64,000 nucleotides of DNA from Oenanthe sinensis (Eukaryota > Streptophyta > Magnoliopsida > Apiales > Apiaceae), in assembly GCA_028671895.1 (NCBI GenBank), contig CM053801.1, forward strand, positions 40,862,836 to 40,926,835. The letters run 5' to 3'. Position numbers and translations under genes: made by a program. Of this stretch, positions 33,831 to 45,737 are shown in pieces. Positions within the stretch are counted from its first letter, which is position 1. Every line of letters begins with the position of its first letter. Below the pieces are notes generated by a model. It was not told where the DNA came from and did no database searches. It worked only from the letters and a program-made list of their open reading frames with translations.

Positions 33831-36800
33831 GTATCCAGTAATGAGAGCGGTTTCCTTGATTTTATTAGGAGTGTTCTTTAATGGAGGGCAAAAAAATTTA
33901 GATGGAATAGGGTATCTCAAAACTGATGACAGGAATTAGTCTTAGTTGTAAATTATTGATCAATTAATATTAGTCCGTTGGACTTATCTTATAAATAATT
34001 TATAAATTAAAAAATATTTGTATTTAAATCGTAATAGAATATAAAATTTGGCCGATTGCATACTTATTTCAAATGTGTATGTGCGTGTATTTTTTCATGG
34101 ACAAACAAAAGCACTTTGGATGACAGTTCCTCACTTCCTCTACATGCACTTAACTTCTGTGCAAGGAAAGTCCTGGCTAAGGCGACATGGCATTAAAATC
34201 ACATGCTTCCAAATGCAAAAATGTGAAGCAACTATAGCCATCACATGTATATATGACTAACTATAGCTATATAGACATGCTTTTAATTTTGTTGGTGTTG
34301 CATTAATCTATGTGTGCTGTATTATTATAATCAAGAACTTTTTTTTAAATATGCATGAACTCCTAACCGTTCTGAAACATAAAAACGATCCTTAACATTT
34401 AATTTTAATAAAATCTAATTTTAAAAGGGATATATATCATGCATACAACTCTATCTTCATAGTTCTCCTTCTATATAACTTTTTACAGATAATATTATAT
34501 TTAAATTATATTCTATATTTTCTATTTTAAAAATCCTATTTATCTTATAATTTTTATTTAATATAGTTTACTCGCATTCAACTCAATTGCATCACCATTC
34601 AAACTCTTTTATTTATTTAAAATTATGAATTATCATTAAATTTTGTGAATATTAATATATAAACATCATTGTATAGAAAAATGTAAAAAGAAATTAATAA
34701 TAAAATAAATTATTATATTAAATGAAATATTTAAATTATATAAAATAAATAATATAAAATTTATTAATATTATCTGTGCTTTGCTTATAAACTAGTATAT
34801 ATAGAATAGAAGGGGAAGGGGAGATGACGTGGTCGCTTAAAATTTTCTATAAGCTAAGTTTTCTATTTTTCTTATGCATTAATCTCCTATATATATAGCG
34901 CCTAATCAAAATACTTACATGTCTACCTGTTCTATTAAACCGCTATTCAACATCGATCCATGACTCCGACATTCATTTTTATATTATTTTTCAATTTTCA
35001 TAAATACGCTTCTCTTTATATTATGTTTATTTATTCTTTATGTAAATTATTAGTTAACAAATATAATACATTTTATTATCCTATTTTAGCTCCTTACTGT
35101 TCTTGCATTTAATAAAATTTTAATATTCGTCCATTGTAACTAAAAAATACATATTCAATATTTATATAAATTTTAACAAATCTATTTTGATAAAAATATT
35201 TTTTCAGTATATAAAATTTATAACATTACAATATAATTTTAATATTATATAGGATTTTCGGTCTTTTTCTTTTAATAATTAATTTAAAACAAAATTAATT
35301 ATAAATGACTGTATTTCGAAATCGCATGAATTTAAATATATAAATTTAAAATTATACTCTAACCAAGCAAGACATTAGATCCCGTACATAACGATTCATA
35401 ATTTTTAGATAATTTCCTTAAATCATCTAAATTTAATTATCATTATGGTGGGATATATATATATATCATATTTGATTAATTTTATTATTAATATTAATGA
35501 AATAATTATTAATCATGAAATTATGTGCCCAATATATATTATAATTAATGAATAAGAATATCTGATAATATAATATATTGTATTGAGATAAATTTTTATA
35601 TCATTACCAAATCCTGTATGATATGAGAGGGACGTGGGCTTTTAAAAAAAGTGATTTAAATATATTTGATTTGTAATACTAGAAATTACATTATTATTAT
35701 AAATTTTATGTGATTTTTGTATTAAAATTATTACAACTTATATATATATATATATATTATAATAGTGTTTTTTCCAACTAATAATTCTTATAAATTTTTT
35801 TCAAAATTTTAATTATTATTTTTGAATTACACTATTATATTAGTTATTTAATATTTTATAAATAATAAAAATTATTTAATTAATGTGAAAATAAATTGTC
35901 AAATTTGAAAAGTTTTTACTTAATTATGTATTTATTCATGACATAATGGAAAATATATATTTGATTAACCTACATAATTATTGATTTTATTATTATTAAA
36001 ATCAACGAATTTTGTTTATAAACAAAAATATTGAAATTTTTGCACGTGTATAGGTAAATAACAATTCAAATTTTTACATGTACACATATGTAGATAACAT
36101 AAATTATTTAAAAAATGTATTTTAATTTTTTTTAATAATTATTAAATATAAAATTTTGACAATATATTTCAAGTCATGCGTAGCACGGCAATGTTCCCTG
36201 GAATTCTTTAAGAGCAGACCGGCCACTTGCTCAACTAGCTAGGGTAAGAGAAATCCAGCGGTTAGATATGGAAGTGTTGTATGCATTTGGTACATTACAA
36301 CTCAACTTGTTTGGTTACTCTTGGAAAACAAGTGATGCAAACATACATGTGATGTGAGCATTGATTTTGAAATATATATCACTTTTGAGTTTAGATAATA
36401 AATTATATTTTTTAAACAGAGTGATCAAATGTGGACATAGGTAAGAGATCAATTTTACCACGTTATTTCTAATTTTTGAATATAAAAAAGTAAATATATA
36501 ACCTTTTAAAATACAGAATAAAAAATACTTAGTCAATTACAATTAATATGCATTAAATAGTACCACAAGATCATGTTTAATTTATATTTATTTTTATTAT
36601 TTTAGTTATATTTTTTATTATATTTAATTAGGAGAATATTATTATCATTCTTTATTTTTATCATTTAATTTTTTATATTTATTTTTATTTCTTCAATAAT
36701 ATTTCTTTTTTAATTTAATATATATTATTACTAAGTTTTTGTGTTTATTTTTTACAACACTTTCATATACTATATACAAACATCGATTATATATAGTTCA

Positions 36801-36853
36801 TGGCCCCACCTAATCGTCCAATTAAAGATATAGAAAGTGTAATAAAAAGATTA
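33831..36853. other. AT-rich intergenic DNA with a dispersed repeat (34380-34795)
   Basis: No gene was recognised. The segment 34380-34795 shares long stretches (for example TTTAATTTTAATAAAATCTA, ATAATTTTTATTTAATATAG, CAACTCAATTxCATCACC) with 53680-53960 and more loosely with 53120-53590, so it is a repeat family. It ends TCTGTGCTTTGCTTATAAACTAGT. A related-looking GCGTAGCACGGCAATGT occurs at about 36178. These could be worn Helitron 3' ends (hairpin then CTAG), but that is uncertain. TA microsatellites occur at 35455 and 35740. Confidence 0.45.
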
Positions 36854-38115
36854 TGAAATTGTGATTTGATACTCCTTAGGTTTTGATGATAACACTAGTA
36901 GCAAGCTGATAGCTTGTATTTATACTTGTTAGCAAGCTAATATACATATTCTGTATGTTACTGACATGTACTTGCAGGAATTATTAATATATACATTGTC
37001 AGCAAGCTAACAATTACAGGTTATGACTAATAGCAAGCTAGTAGGTACAGAATGGTACTAACAGCAAGCTTACAATCTCCGCCCAGATTTACTTGAAGAC
37101 CAAGTCAAGTGCGGATTTCAAGGAGAATTCTTAGGGATAAACTTGTGAGAACTCTAATACGTTTATATAACTATTATATATTATTAGAGCTCATAAAATA
37201 TCTTTTCTAAATTAAAAGGAAGTGGTTTTATTATTTTAAACTTCTTATCCTTCCTATTTAATTGGTTTTTACGCATATAATCTGATGTAGACTATTTCAA
37301 ACGATTTCAAATATCTTATCATCAGTTTATATTTCATATCTATGGGCTAATAACAGTCATATAACCCTAACAACTAAACGTGAGAATTGGATTCAAGACC
37401 GTTGTAGTTTGTTTGAGTTATTGAACGTTATATGCTTATAAATATGGATTGATTATAATCGTATTAAAATCTGGAGAACTCGAGTATTATTTCAAGAAGC
37501 TATCTCACGATTATACATCAATAAGTTTTCTAAACTCAACTGATATTCATTGCTATATCTTTTATAATCGAGCTCTATTGATATATATGTGATTATATAT
37601 GCGTGTGAGTTCATAGTTGGGTTGTAATATTTCATTCGAATTGTATTGCTCAATCTGTAATGTTTATTGCTGTGTAGTCAAGCTTGGATAACAGGGTTCA
37701 GGGAAATAGTTTGCTAGAGAAGAGTGTACTTGGTGTAGTACAGGTCTTAGAGGGCATTTTTTTCAGGGAACAAGAGTTATCAGCAAGCTGCTAGCAGTAA
37801 TAGGGAAAGGGGAAGATATATTGTTAATCTGTAATCGTGGTACATTTCAGTTATTAATAATATATTCTCTTACCAGTTTTGGTAGGGGACCAGGACGTAG
37901 ACCAATAGGGTTAGGGGTCGAACCTGGCTAAAATTCTTGTGTGTGCTTTACATGCTGTTAATTATTTTCTGCTTTATATACTCACTGTCAGCATACTGAT
38001 AACAATTAATTAACCTTAACAGCACGCTGCCAGGCATTCTGATAAATAAATGATAATACATAAAAATTGGGTATAGTTAGCCATAACACCTATTCACCCC
38101 CCTCTAGGTGGGGCA
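36854..38115 (+). repeat. solo copia-type LTR with AGCAAGCT motif cluster
   Basis: It starts TGAAATTGTGATTTGATACTCC-like text followed by GGTTTTGATGATAACAC, and ends CACCCCCCTCTAGGTGGGGCA, both typical of SIRE/Maximus-type copia LTRs. Length is about 1,262 bp. GATTA occurs just left (36849-36853) and, one base removed, just right (38117-38121), a probable 5-bp target duplication. No primer-binding site, polypurine tract or pol lies beside it. AGCAAGCT occurs at least six times (36900-37790), with looser variants near 37989 and 38020. Orientation follows from the end sequences. Confidence 0.65.
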
Positions 38116-38184
38116 TGATTATCAAGAGCCCAATAGTTTGTTTCTTAGCTAATTAATTAAGGGGGTAATAGTTGAAGTCACTTA

Positions 38185-38507
38185 GATTTTGTTCACTTCA
38201 CTTGAATGGAATGAGGGGATAATGGAATAAAATTTATATTATTATTTGGGTGAAATTAGAAAAAATGTTTATAATTTCCATGCCTTCATTTCATTTCAAA
38301 TTATTTATACCAAAATTCTAATTCACGTGTTTTGGAAGGAATGCTCCATTCCATTTTTTTATTATTTTTCCTGCAATCCTTATCATAGAAAATTTAGACT
38401 CTGTTCATTTAAAATTCTACTAATATATTCTTCTTTCTTCCTACAATTTATTTATAATTTTTAATTTCATTCATTGCCCGTTCCATATTCACCATGTGAA
38501 CACAATT
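38185..38507. mobile_element. Tourist-like MITE, worn
   Basis: The left end reads GATTTTGTTCACTTCACTTG; the right end, reverse-complemented, reads AATTGTGTTCACATGGTG. These are imperfect inverted repeats sharing TGTTCAC. TTA flanks both ends (38182-38184, 38508-38510). Short T/C-rich interior, no coding capacity. Confidence 0.5.
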
Positions 38508-38510
38508 TTA

Positions 38511-40373
38511 GAGTTGTTCCCTTTGCCGAAACCTCATGCAGGCTTCGACATTGACCATTTCACAGGTAAATTGGCAGGTCGGACACCAAATATACACCAA
38601 TATGTGATATGCTGGCCATATGTTTATGTGTATATATACATTAAGTTAAATGCTCAGCTAATAAAAATCAAACTCCACTTCACAAGGGATGTGTTTGCTT
38701 GTGTATCTTTATGCAGTTTCCAACCATACTTTCGTTATCACAATCTTAGGCATGTTCTATATTCGAACACGGTGGCATTATATGCATGGTATTCTTTGGT
38801 CATTAATTAATGGAGATGTATTGTGATATTCTCTATTTTTTTTAAATAATAAAATATATTAATAAAAAAATGATTAGAATTGATAAAGATTAATACTTAA
38901 AATTAGACTAGGATAATAGATTTTTAATATGGTCCAATGTGAATAACAAATTCTATATCTTTACAAATTAGGATTTTAAAACACTATATATAAATTAAGA
39001 TCTAATCATTTTTTGATATTTTTTCAAGTCATCAATACTAAACAGTTATAAATCTCTCTCATACAATTTTTGATTATTTTTCTTTATCTTTGTTATTGAA
39101 ATTCGTAAAAAAATTCATAAACGACTCAGTTATCTTGTAAAATTCATATTAAATTCATTATAAGTCGGAATTCGATGATTCTTGACTTTCGGAAAAAAAC
39201 TTTTCTTTTTCTACAACTTCCGTGTTTTAAAATTGTCTAGAAAATATCGTTTAGAGAGCTAAAACAGTCAAATACTGATCTCATTAGAATTAGAATCATA
39301 AAGAAGTTCAACATTTGAAATGTCTGAAATGTTATATTTTCGATTGGGTACCAAATATCGAATATATGTTTTAACACGGTGTGAATTCTTTGTATGCATA
39401 ACTGAGTTAAGTAATTTTCCGTTGCTCCGTATTATTGTGAAACGTGTTTTACATGTGATTATTTGTCCTTAATTATTTATTTGAAATATCATATATAGTA
39501 TATTGACTTGTGATTAATATAATAAGAATTTTCGAAAATCCTGCGTCTTAGTCACGTATTAAAAAATAAGATGTTAGTCACTGACAAAGTATGATAAGAA
39601 TAAGATGTCAATCACTGAAAAAGTATGATATAAGGATAAAAATAAGATGTCGGATAATGGACGGATGTTACTTGCTGGGATTCACAGCTGATTCTTTTAA
39701 TATTTCAAGTTTGATGTAAAAGAAAAATCAAAGTTCATTAGATTTCGATGATCTTGTGAATAGATTAAATTGACGTTTGACATTCGAAATATTTATATTT
39801 TAGATTTAATCAATCGTAGACTTATAAAATTGTATTTGAGATTTGGAGTTAAGATTTATAGAATATTTGTGATACTTTCAATTGTGCTTATCCGAAAAAG
39901 GCGGATTAGTACATGTACGCAATTATTGGTTGGTTATTTTATATTTTACGATATAAGTTACTTGAAGATAAAATGGTGTCTAAGAGCATCTCTAATGCAC
40001 AAGAGTCATTATCAATATTAGTGTGGATAAATTTAGAAATTTGTCCAAAATATTTGTCCAACCATTGCTCTCCTTACCTATACTGTAATTTTTATTAATT
40101 TTTATATCAGGAAAAATCTATCCCTTATTTGAGGGACCAAATTAACTTCTCTATATATAACATATTAATATAGGTAACCAATATATATTATCATCTCCAA
40201 ACCATGCGACCTATTAAAATATAAGTAAGAAATATATTTAAAATATTAAATAAATATTATATTTATAGTTTAAGTAACCAATATAAAATCAACTCCAATG
40301 GGATTCTCTATTTCGGTTCCATAAAATCAAAAAATTGTTTTACTCCAATAGTATCCTCTATACTAGTTCCTAT
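38511..40373. other. AT-rich intergenic DNA
   Basis: No gene was recognised. At about 39545-39650 the phrase AATAAGATGT(C/T)... followed by AAAGTATGAT is repeated two or three times. The text AAGAGCATCTCTAATGCA at 39983 and ACTCCAATGGGATTCTCT near 40292 resembles the ends of common plant MITEs (GAGCATCTCCAATG), but no target duplication was found. Confidence 0.4.
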
Positions 40374-40383
40374 ATTTTTAAAT

Positions 40384-41261
40384 GGGTTAAATCTCAAAGT
40401 GCTCACTGAAGTGAGAGGCTGGTACCAGATTAGTCACTCTAGTTATCGGCATCTCATTTGCACCACTCTAGTTGACAGTGATGACACTGCCGTTAGTCAA
40501 CACAAGTTGACTAACGGAAAACGTTAAATTTTAACAGAAAATATTAAATATATATTCAGTATTTATTTAAAATCAGACTAAGATTATTTTAAAATTTTAA
40601 AATTTTAAAATCAGAATTTTTTTTAAAATCAGAATTTTTAAAATTTTAAAATCAGAATTTTTTAAAAATTTTAAAATCAGATTAAGATTTGAAAATAATT
40701 TTTTTTTAAATTTTAAAATCAGAATTTTTTAAAAATTTTAAAATCAGATTTTTTTTTAAAAAATTTTAAAATCAGATTAAGATTTGAAAATAATTTTTTT
40801 TTAATTTTAAAATCAGAATAAGAATTTTTTAAAAATTTTAAAATTTTAAAATCAGAATTTTTTTATAAAAAAATTTAAAATCAGATTAAGATTTGAAAAT
40901 AATTTTTTTTTAAAATTTTAAAATCAGAATAAGAATTTTTTCAAAATTTTAAAATTTTAAAATCAGAATTTTTTTTTTAAAAATTTTAAAATTAGATTAA
41001 AATTTGAAAATAATTTTTTTAAAATTTTTTTAAAATCAGAATAAAATCAAATCAGATTAAAAAAAAAATTTGATTCTGATTTGCCACGTCACCGATTCTG
41101 ATTTGCCACGTCACCGCCACGTCACTTTCCGTTAGTCAATAAGTCAAACAAACGGACTTGTCATCACTGTCAACTAGAGTGGTGCAAATGAGATGCCGAT
41201 AACTAGAGTGACTAATCTGGTACCAGCCTCTCACTTCAGTGAGCACTTTGAGATTTAACCC
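40384..41261. mobile_element. Mutator-like MITE with perfect 102-bp terminal inverted repeats
   Basis: The first 102 bases (from GGGTTAAATCTCAAAGTGCT to ACAGTGATGAC) are found without mismatch, reverse-complemented, at the right end (41160-41261). ATTTTTAAA lies at both borders (40374-40382, 41262-41270), a 9-bp duplication as made by Mutator-like transposases. The interior (40560-41065) is a degenerate tandem array of units like TTTTAAAATCAGA(TTAAG/ATTTTT), followed by TTTGCCACGTCACC twice. No transposase is present. Confidence 0.92.
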
Positions 41262-41283
41262 ATTTTTAAATTAATATATTTAA

Positions 41284-41475
41284 GGGTCTTTCTAATGTGT
41301 GTCAATGGGCACACATTAGTCACTTACTTTGATGATATTTTTATGAGGTGACTTATTTTTATTGATGGGGTTTTTTGTGCATATATGGGGTTCATTATTA
41401 TTAATAAATAGGAACCAATCAAAATTTGACGATTTATCTTTTATTATGTGTCCTTTGGCACACATTAGAAAAATC
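41284..41475. mobile_element. small MITE with TCTAATGTGTG inverted ends
   Basis: The left end, GGGTCTTTCTAATGTGTGTC, and the right end, reverse-complemented GATTTTTCTAATGTGTGCC, form inverted repeats of about 30 bp with few mismatches. Each end also contains a small palindrome (TGTG...CACA). The target duplication is unclear (TAA left, ATA right). Non-coding. Confidence 0.7.
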
Positions 41476-41647
41476 ATATATTTAATTAGATGGAAAAAGA
41501 AGGGGGGGAAATGAAAAAGTAGGAAATTTTTGGAGAGAGATAATAAAATAAAGAGAAAAATGAGATAAGGAAGCAAATCACATCCCCGTAAGTGAATTAT
41601 GTGTTAAATTATATTTATTTTAATAGTTTTAAAGGTCATACAAATTA

Positions 41648-41893
41648 CTCCCTCAGTCCCACCCAATCGTTAACATTTCAAAGAAAAGGTTTGACACGCA
41701 TTTTAAGGTACATATAAAGTATAGTTCCATAACTTATTTTTTTAAAAAAGATCTGAATAAAAATTTAAACATTAAATTTGTATTCAGAAAAAAATAATTA
41801 AAAATAAGTTATGAAACTATACTTTATATGCACATTAAAATGCGTGCTGGACCTTGTTTCCGAAACATTAACAATTGGGTGGGACGGATGTAG
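41648..41893. mobile_element. Stowaway-like (Tc1/mariner) MITE
   Basis: It starts CTCCCTCAGTCCCACCCAAT; the right end, reverse-complemented, is CTACATCCGTCCCACCCAAT. These match the Stowaway CTCCCTCCGTCCC terminus. TA lies on both sides (41646-41647, 41894-41895). The two halves are largely complementary (AAGTATAGTTCCATAACTTA on the left against its inverse on the right), so the 246 bp can fold into one long hairpin. Confidence 0.9.
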
Positions 41894-41895
41894 TA

Positions 41896-42904
41896 ATTGT
41901 GGAGTCCTAATTAATCAAACTCTAGAAAGAAAAAATAATGATAATGATTAGTTTATTTAAATAATATTATTTTAAATTATCCTTTATGTTTGTACTTGTC
42001 ACATATAGTTTTATATAAAAAAAATTGAAGTACAATTCAATATGTATGTCAATAAGTTGTCTCCAAAAACAAGTGCATGAACATATAACAAATACGCTAA
42101 TCTGGTTAACCCCACAGAAGTTCTCCAATACTATTGGCTGCTTCTCATGATGCTACTGAGCTGATACGACCTGTTCTAGAGGAAAGAACGTGCCCTCTGA
42201 ATAACTTGTTTGTCTACATGTTTATGAGAAACCTATATATACTTGTAATATCTCTCAGAACTTCTCTATACAGCCCAATTATTCATATCTTACTCTTATC
42301 TTTCATAGTGGTGGATCTATTCTCCAGCCCAGATAATGCTCATAGAAGGACCTTGTAGTCCAATAAACTTATATCTAACCTATGAAAATTTTAGGTATAA
42401 CAAGTATGATTTTATATCTTATTTTTGCTTTAGGTTAATTTTGTGATTAATAATGTATACGTGTTATTTAAATATAGTTAGAGAAAATTAAATTATCATT
42501 TATCATTAAGAATTTAATGTCATTAACAACATTAGCAAAAAGTATGAAGAGGTATAATTCTTGTTGACTAAATTAACACAGTTATAGTTAATGTTAGATT
42601 TTTATTTGATATAAAAAATAAATTATTATATATATTTTTTTTTTTACTTCTAAATATACGTGCCAAAAAATTAAAAAAACTAGTATTCCTCCACAATGTA
42701 AGTCGTTAAACATTTTGCACGTAATTTTATGGGTTTTGACTATATAATTAAAAATAATAATTTTTAAATTTTTTCTAAATAAAAGTTTAATATTTATATT
42801 TTTATTCAAAAATAATAATTTAAAAATATCATTTCTAACTATAAGATCAAAATATTTATAGTTACCTGTAAAAAAATCAAATGACTCATCTTGAAAACAA
42901 AATA
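41896..42904. other. AT-rich intergenic DNA with a shared repeat at 42710-42810
   Basis: No gene was recognised. The text GGTTTTGACTATATAATTAA...AAAGTTTAATATTTATATTTTTATTC is found again, with mismatches, at about 59400-59480, so it belongs to a dispersed family, probably a MITE. Confidence 0.45.
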
Positions 42905-43108
42905 GAGACCCACCTCGGGTAGCTCAAGTGATAAGGACGAGTGCGAGATTGTGTGGTTAGACGCACGGTCTCGAGTTCGATTCCCCACGAAAGTATTTCG
43001 AATTTAAATGGATGGACTTGGTGGTGGAATGTTGAACTAGTCATTCACTTGCATTAGTTGAGTTGCACGAAAACTGACCCGAACACCTAGTATAAGAAGA
43101 AAAAAAAA
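42905..43108 (+). mobile_element. tRNA-derived SINE
   Basis: GGTAGCTCAAGTG (42918 onward) resembles a pol III A box, and GGTCTCGAGTTCGATTCCCC (42967-42986) a B box, at a spacing of about 45 bp. The tRNA-like head lacks a matching acceptor stem and is followed by about 120 bp of unrelated body, ending in an A-rich tail (AAGAAGAAAAAAAA, 43096 onward). This is the layout of plant tRNA-derived SINEs. No clear target duplication was found. Confidence 0.8.
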
Positions 43109-43109
43109 T

Positions 43110-44040
43110 TACGATTGTCTGAAATCATATATCCGCGATTGGACAGATAGATGGTTGTTAACGATTACGGGTCATGTACCAGCTCCCTTGTCTAAGACCG
43201 GAAGATTAAATTATAGAGTAACAAACATGTCATTGTATCCTAGAGACCAGAGCTAGAGAGAGTCATATTATTATACCCAAACCCCAATTTCAAAATCATG
43301 CTCCAACTTTAAGTCATTAATTAACTAATTATTGTCGAAATCAGTCGTACAAAAAAATAAATAAATGCAAGTATATAGTATTAACCAAGTAGAATTTTAT
43401 ATTACTGTCAAGTGGAGAAGATCAATTCAGCCTGTCAATGTTTCACCCTCCACATGATCATCTCCACGGGTTGTTGTGATTTGTGAAGATCGATCAAGAT
43501 TTCATCAAATCTGATTGCGATTCTTATTATAATAATCGAATGTGCTTTCCAATCCCTACATATTTAAATACAAATTCTTGTAATTATCACCCTGACAAAT
43601 GTCAATGACAATGTTAGTTTGTACTTTGTCCAGATTTTTAATGATAATGTTAGTTTGTACTTTGTACAGGTCAGATTGTTGTATTTGACTTTTTGTCAAA
43701 TAAAATAAAAGAAAAAAAATACATGAATAATGTATTTAAAAAATTCATTATTTGTATTAATAGTTGAAATTTACAAATATATGTATTAAGTTTAATAATA
43801 TAGTAATTACATAATAAATTGACTGATTAATATTTGTAAGTGACATACATTTACTTAATGACATCGATAAGGATTAATTGGATGGTTACAATCGGAAGTG
43901 GAGGTGGTGTGAGAAATGTCATGTATATAGTGGCTTGTGTCCGGTAGAAAAGGCACTAGAGCATGTTAAACACACACCCGGAACTTTCAAAATAATTATT
44001 CTAAAATTCTTCTCTAATATATTATATATTTTACTAGGTT
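43110..44040. other. intergenic DNA with a short tandem duplication
   Basis: AATGTTAGTTTGTACTTTGT followed by (C/A)CAG occurs at about 43610-43633 and 43645-43669, a tandem duplication with one mismatch in the core. No gene was recognised. Confidence 0.5.
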
Positions 44041-44049
44041 AAATACTAC

Positions 44050-45264
44050 ATTGGCATCAAGAGCTTGGTTGAAGATCAAATCTCTCATGCGGCAACCTCT
44101 CTTCTTTATTTTCTTTGGATCATCTAATCTCACTGCAAGGTCAAGAGCTTTGGTTGAAGATCATGTTTTAGCCAAATGATATAAAATTTTAATAATGCTT
44201 AAGAAAGGGAGCACAAGAAATGGCACCAATATGTGTGAAGCTGGGTGTTATGCTCAATACTTGGGCATGGGTCCTAAGCAGTCCCAATGACATAAATTGG
44301 TTGGCTCACCTCGCATCTGAGCTCACATGACTTCACGGCCCATATTCAGTTCGTATCGCTCTAAAGATGATATAATATTCTAAGGCTCTTGACCTAGTAT
44401 GAGGTCGCATCGCTAGCTAACCAGCCTTAGACTCATTCAACTTCAAGAAGGAAGAGAGAGGAGAACTAGCCCCAAGCGCAATTTGCTTCTCAACATCACC
44501 TCCCAGGTCGCATTGACTTGATAGAGAGGTCCTCAGCCCGGCTCGTTTTGTCAGGTTCAATGCCTTCAGGTCGCTTCGCTAGTCCGGAGTACTTAGCACT
44601 GATTTCTTATAACTAATTGAAAAGCTCCTAGCTTCATGGACTCACCTCACTTGATATTATTTAATAATCTAAAGACAATAGAAGGAGCCCCGGGGTAATA
44701 TGTCAACATACTTATCTATTTGAAGACAGCTAGCCCCACAGACTCTTATCTCATCAAGGGATCCGCTCAGGGTCACCTCTACATACTGCTCCCGCGAGGC
44801 CACATCGCGTACAACTCCCTACAGGGACCCATTACTCTACAACTCCATGACAGCCTCTGGAGCCGATATCTGGTGGTTACAGATACAGATATCTGGGAAG
44901 CCTACCCTCCACATCTGCATAAACTTGGGCCAAATCCCTTCACGTCTGAGAATTTGAGCCTGGTGGACAGGACCAATACCTAGCTCATATAGGTAACTTG
45001 TCCTCCAAGAACTACATGTAGCTTGAACCCCTATAAATAGGGTATATATGCCTCTTGTTTCAGTTGAATCGACAGTTGGCAGTAAGAGATGAAATATTTT
45101 CTCTGGCCTTCTAACAAATCAACAGCAAGATCAGCTACCAAAATTTATCACTTTCCCCGTGTTCTTCGCATTCTTCATCAAGTTCATCAGCAAAATCATC
45201 ATATTTTGCTCTGTGATTCCAGCAAACCTCTAAATTACTGTTATACCAGTTTCTCCCAACAACA
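44050..45264 (+). repeat. probable retrotransposon LTR or leader, with TATA box
   Basis: The stretch is richer in G and C than its surroundings. It contains CCCCTATAAATAGGG at 45028-45042, a good TATA box, about 30 bp before a likely transcript start, and the following text ends TTTCTCCCAACA near 45264. A sequence near the left edge, TTGGCATCAAGAGC, resembles a primer-binding site with one extra base, and GGTTGAAGATCA recurs at 44070 and 44150. Borders and target duplications could not be fixed. The last 60 bases are shared with the direct repeat at 47067. Confidence 0.45.
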
Positions 45265-45737
45265 CCGAGATATAAGAAAATAATTGTCTTAGTACAATTA
45301 TGGAAATTGTCGTTGAAAAAGACGGCACTGCATTTAAATTTTTTTCATAATGCTCGGAAAAGAGAGCACGGAAAATATAAACACCATTTTGTTTGTGTTA
45401 TATATTTGTTAAGTTTGAGTGTGAAATAATATTTTATTTAAATCATGTTGATAGATTTGAATGAAAATTTATTCATTTTTTAAATTTGAATGGCTCTGGT
45501 TTTGTTAAACAAGGCCGAAAAAAAAGGAGAGGTTAATATAAGATTGTTTTAAGACAATCAAAAATTTATCAATGAAAAAGACGATATTATAAAAGATTTT
45601 TTTGTGGCACTCAAAATAGAGAACACAAAAATAAATGAAAAATATGTGTTGCATGTGAAAATAAGGAATATTTTGAGAAGCGTGTTGAATTATATTTGAT
45701 TGAGTAAAATGAACCGAATATGAATATTGGTAATGCA
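45201..45737 (+). repeat. direct repeat, copy 1 (probable LTR of a decayed copia)
   Basis: It matches 47067-47606 in the same orientation along its full length, from ATATTTTGCTCTGTGATT to GGTAATGCA, with by eye about 25-30 differences in 500 bases. Between the copies lie copia pol remnants, so the pair is best read as the two LTRs, although a TG start is not obvious. Confidence 0.75.

Noticed and set aside
42918..42990. tRNA gene
   Set aside because: Pol III boxes are present, but there is no acceptor stem or plausible cloverleaf, and a SINE body with A-rich tail follows.
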